A DNA stretch of 64,000 nt from Linnemannia schmuckeri. Taxonomy: Eukaryota > Mortierellomycota > Mortierellomycetes > Mortierellales > Mortierellaceae. The position numbers and the translations under genes were made by a program. The notes beneath the pieces are model-generated. The model did not search any database. It was not told the origin of the DNA and worked only from the letters and a program-made list of their open reading frames with translations. Where the stretch lies: positions 1,798,001-1,862,000 of the forward strand of contig JANATG010000001.1 in NCBI GenBank assembly GCA_029449235.1, written 5' to 3'. Position 1 is the first letter of the stretch. Each line of letters opens with the position of its first letter. Shown piece after piece: positions 61,295 to 64,000 of the stretch.

Positions 61295-62159
61295 TTTTTT
61301 GGGATTCTTTGTAAGTGGATGAGAATTGAGAAAGGAAAGTGAAGTTGTTGTCGTTGTTTGGTGCACAGGTCAGGCTGTTTGGTGCACAGGTCAGATTGGT
61401 TGTTGTGTGTATATGGTGGGATTGCGGGGATCGTTGGTGGAAGGAAAGAAAGAAAGAAAGAAAAAGGAGCTGAGAAAAAAGAAAGTTGGCCTAAGAAAAA
61501 ATTCAAACCGTCCAGGGCAAAACCCTGGAGCCAGAAAAAGGTCACTTGACTAGAATTGATACGACAGCTGGATCAATCCAAGGGCGAACGATCCGAGACT
61601 TTTGACAAGTAAATGTACCAGTGGGCGTCAACATATGGGTATTGAAATGGTTTTTTGAATGAATTCCAGTTACTGGAGAGTGTTTATATGCTTCGATTGA
61701 TGCACCTGAGACTATCGACGGATTGTTTCCTAGTTAACAACAAGAAACACGACGATATCAGTTGGAGTTCTTATTTTCGTTAAGTGCACCATTAGCACTA
61801 TAGGAATCATTCGAGCCCGACGAGGGTATGGTTGACTTCTTTTGTGTGTAGTACTTTGCTTCATCAATTGACCAGGTGCTCCTTGCACTCCTTTGCAAGT
61901 GCGATCTGTGAAGGACGACCGAAGCATGAAAAGAAGTCACGCCAACTTTTTGTTCCCCTTCTTGTGCCCTCCTCTTTGGCCGCCTGTTCTTATTTTTTCT
62001 TCTTTGCTTCCTTCCTGCCTTCTTCTCACCTCCTCACTCCCTCTCCTCTTTCTACTTTGCCTTTGCTGCACTCTTAACACAACACAGCACCTCACACAAA
62101 CATAACATATACTTATTCCTCTCTGCTACACTCGCGCCACCAGCAATCACTTACTGTCA
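61295..62159. promoter_or_regulatory. Divergent promoter region of ERT1-like and UBE2W genes
   Basis: The 865-bp gap separates the two divergent start codons. It holds a duplicated CAGGTCAG/GGTGCACAG stretch near 61360-61395, an AAAG-rich purine run (61441-61490) and a C/T-rich leader (61955-62080) before the UBE2W ATG. No specific binding site can be assigned. Confidence 0.4.
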
Positions 62160-63537
62160 ATGGCGAAACCAATGTTCGCGCGTCGTCTTTCCAAGGAGCT
62201 CAAAGGTGGCCACTCCACCTGCCCTGTCACCCTCTCATTCCAAGCGATCTTTTTCGACTGAGCCTCGCCATCACTACCAACAAAAACCCACAATGACGCT
62301 CCTCCCTACTTTTCAACTCACCCTTTTTTCCCTCTATGGACAACGACACCCAATAGATCTGGCTATGAACGCCCCCGCAGGCGTCAACATCATCGACGCC
62401 AATGATTTCAAAGTGTAAGCCAAAGCTCTTTTCTTTATTGTTACTGTTAATTATTATTTTTTGTTATTTGACCATACTGCAGAAATGGCCGTAACTTTTT
62501 TTTGGTTGTGTCTTTTGCTTCGCCTTCAAATAGTTGGAAGCTGGGTCTTGCTGGTGCCCCAGGAACTCTCTATGATGTAATGGACCACATATAATATGCT
62601 ACGTGCAGGAGTTAATGGGACTTGAGCTTGTGGGATAACCCACACCCTCTACCCTCTGATAGCACAAACCAACTAACCCCTTCTACATCGGTTACTTTTC
62701 TTACACCTCTCACCACCAACTGGATCCCATACTCACTTTTCGGCTCTCACAGGGTGAAAAGTTCCAGCTCGAGGTGAGTACAAAAACGTCTTTCGCCCTA
62801 CTTTGTACCTTACACGCCGACCGCTTGTTCATTTGCATGCAAGGCAGCCAGGTCGATACTGGTATGAGCAACCGTACAACGGCTAACCCGATACTCACTT
62901 TCTTTGGTTACTCTTACATCAATTCCAGTTCAACTTTGGGCCAAACTATCCTCTAGAATCCCCTCAAGTGCTTTTCGTCGGCGATAACATACCTGTCCAC
63001 CCACACGTAAGTAGCGCTTAATAAATTGGCAGCACATCCGGACGACTTTATCATAGATCATCAGGCAAGGGCCGACAGGGTAAAAAGTAGACATGCCAAG
63101 AGCCAGCCCCATTATCAAAAACAAGAAACACCAATCCAGACCGGCACACGGACTGGGCTGTGATTACTGCATATTAACCCTCGCCCAAAACTCCGTGAAT
63201 TTTTGGCTGGGGGTTCGATCTGCTTTTAATAGATCTACAGCAATGGTCATATCTGTCTGGATGTCCTCTACAACCACTGGAGTCCGGTCCAGACGGTAGC
63301 CTCGATATGTCTTTCCCTTCAATCGATGCTGTCAAGCTGTACGAGTAAGGAGCCTCCACCAGATAACGCCACCTACGTCAAAACCGCCAGAGCCAACCCC
63401 AAGCACACCGCCTGGGCCTTCCATGGTAACTATTGGTAGTCGTTTTTCACTGCTATTCTGTCATTCCGCCATAGCGTATTCTGTTTGTTGACTGAAATTG
63501 ACATTTTCAATGGCTCAACATAGACGACACCGTTTAA
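62160..63537 (+). CDS. UBE2W: Ubiquitin-conjugating enzyme E2 W (UBE2W-type)
   Basis: Seven exons: 62160-62205, 62357-62414, 62534-62576, 62753-62773, 62929-63006, 63233-63425, 63524-63537 (150 residues, close to the human length). The joined protein reads RRLSKELKDLAMNAPAGVN, then WKLGLAGAPGTLYDGEKFQL, NYPLESPQVLFVGDNIPVHP and IYSNGHICLDVLYNHWSPVQ. The catalytic Cys is residue 90 in NGHIC. The end, TAWAFHDDTV, matches the human HDDTC end. UBE2W attaches ubiquitin to disordered N-terminal alpha-amino groups rather than to lysine (family knowledge). The N-terminus here (MAKPMFARRL) is a few residues different from the human start. Exon 4 is a 21-nt microexon, and the last exon codes for only four residues. 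Confidence 0.95.
62753..62773 (+). other. UBE2W: 21-nt microexon of UBE2W
   Basis: The seven-codon exon GEKFQLE lies between introns of 176 and 155 nt with CACAG acceptor and GTGAGT donor. It is required to complete the conserved GTLYDGEKFQL block, so it must be spliced in for a working E2. Confidence 0.9.
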
Positions 63538-63919
63538 GACGATTAAAGGTCATGAATGGGACAGACTGGACGGAATCATGGGTGACACAAGGAACAACAA
63601 CTATCGGTTGATCGATATTTTCGCCTTCGCACTTTACTTCAGGACCCATGAGTGGGGAAAAGGGAACAAGAAACGACAAAAAAACCAACATAGCATAGAT
63701 CTTTCTCACATAACTGCACAGTCGCAAAATACACATTCTAAAAGTCCTCCCACGACTAACACTGACAGCGAAATGATGTGATTTTTTTTTTTTTTTTTTT
63801 TTTTGATATTTTTGAGCAAAAAAAGGTCTATGATAGAAAGGTAGAATTACAATGTGTGGGAGTGAGGTGTTTGTATGGAGTGAAGTTGATATGTTGCTGT
63901 TGCTGTTGCTGGACCGGAG
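63538..63919. other. Convergent 3' spacer with poly-T run
   Basis: This region lies between the stop codons of UBE2W and the minus-strand gene at the window edge. It contains a T run of about 23 (63782-63804). No gene was recognised. Confidence 0.5.
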
Positions 63920-64000
63920 TTACTGGTTCATGAGGCGACGCTCGAGCTTTTCAAACTCCAGCTGAGATACCTCCTCCTCGGCATCGAATGCCTGCTCGAC
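63920..64000 (-). CDS. C-terminal end of an unidentified gene (partial)
   Basis: On the minus strand the frame runs from the window edge to a TAA at 63920-63922, giving 26 residues. They start VEQAFDAEEEVSQLEFEKLE and end in RRLMNQ. The sequence looks like an amphipathic, acidic/basic helix. The converging position and a spacer with a T run fit a gene end. The family cannot be told from so few residues, and the rest lies outside the window. Confidence 0.55.
   Translation of the reverse strand, partial: VEQAFDAEEEVSQLEFEKLERRLMNQ

Overview
The window is nuclear DNA of a filamentous fungus, most likely an early-diverging lineage of the Mortierella type (inference). The reasons are dense spliced genes with many 45-150 nt GT-AG introns, long Gln/Ser/Pro-rich tracts, two Zn(II)2Cys6 regulators, and a class C (Venus-flytrap) GPCR-like gene, together with genes absent from budding yeast (TBCK, UBE2W). 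For every gene model given with an explicit exon list, I checked that the exon lengths sum to a multiple of three.

Layout. 0.8-2.6 kb (+): mitochondrial-carrier-family protein. 3.0-7.3 kb (+): TBCK-type pseudokinase/TBC/rhodanese protein. 7.6-10.6 kb (-): mitochondrial proline dehydrogenase with two EF-hands. 10.6-13.8 kb: gene-poor. 13.8-16.7 kb (-): Kelch-BTB protein. 16.7-20.7 kb: gene-poor, low complexity. 20.7-21.9 kb (-): Bud23 18S rRNA methyltransferase, divergent from a large AT-hook/acidic-repeat protein (22.2-25.9 kb, +). 26.1-32.5 kb (+): Listerin. 33.0-39.4 kb (-): class C GPCR-like gene carrying several apparent lesions. 39.9-40.2 kb (-): small Gln/Ser-rich protein. 41.3-42.1 kb (-): DsbA/FrnE-like oxidoreductase. 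42.4-45.9 kb (-): Zn2Cys6 regulator with an apparent frameshift in its poly-Gln tract. 47.3 kb: tRNA-Ala(AGC). 47.5-48.7 kb: 5'-truncated LINE flanked by a 15-bp duplication, directly upstream of a BET double-bromodomain gene (48.8-53.3 kb, +). 53.5-58.7 kb (+): Spc105/KNL1 kinetochore scaffold. 58.8-61.3 kb (-): ERT1/AcuK-type regulator. 62.2-63.5 kb (+): UBE2W-type E2. 63.9 kb to the end (-): C-terminus of an unidentified gene.

The genes form no operon or cluster. Themes are ribosome biogenesis and quality control (Bud23, Listerin, perhaps the AT-hook protein), chromatin and chromosome segregation (BET, KNL1), ubiquitin (Listerin, UBE2W, perhaps Kelch-BTB) and carbon/nitrogen metabolism (PRODH, ERT1-like). 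I found no clearly new multigene system. The most unusual points are the decayed GPCR, the poly-Gln frameshift, the LINE at the BET promoter, a BRD4-like C-terminal extension on the BET protein, EF-hands in PRODH, and a three-copy uncharacterised module in the AT-hook protein.
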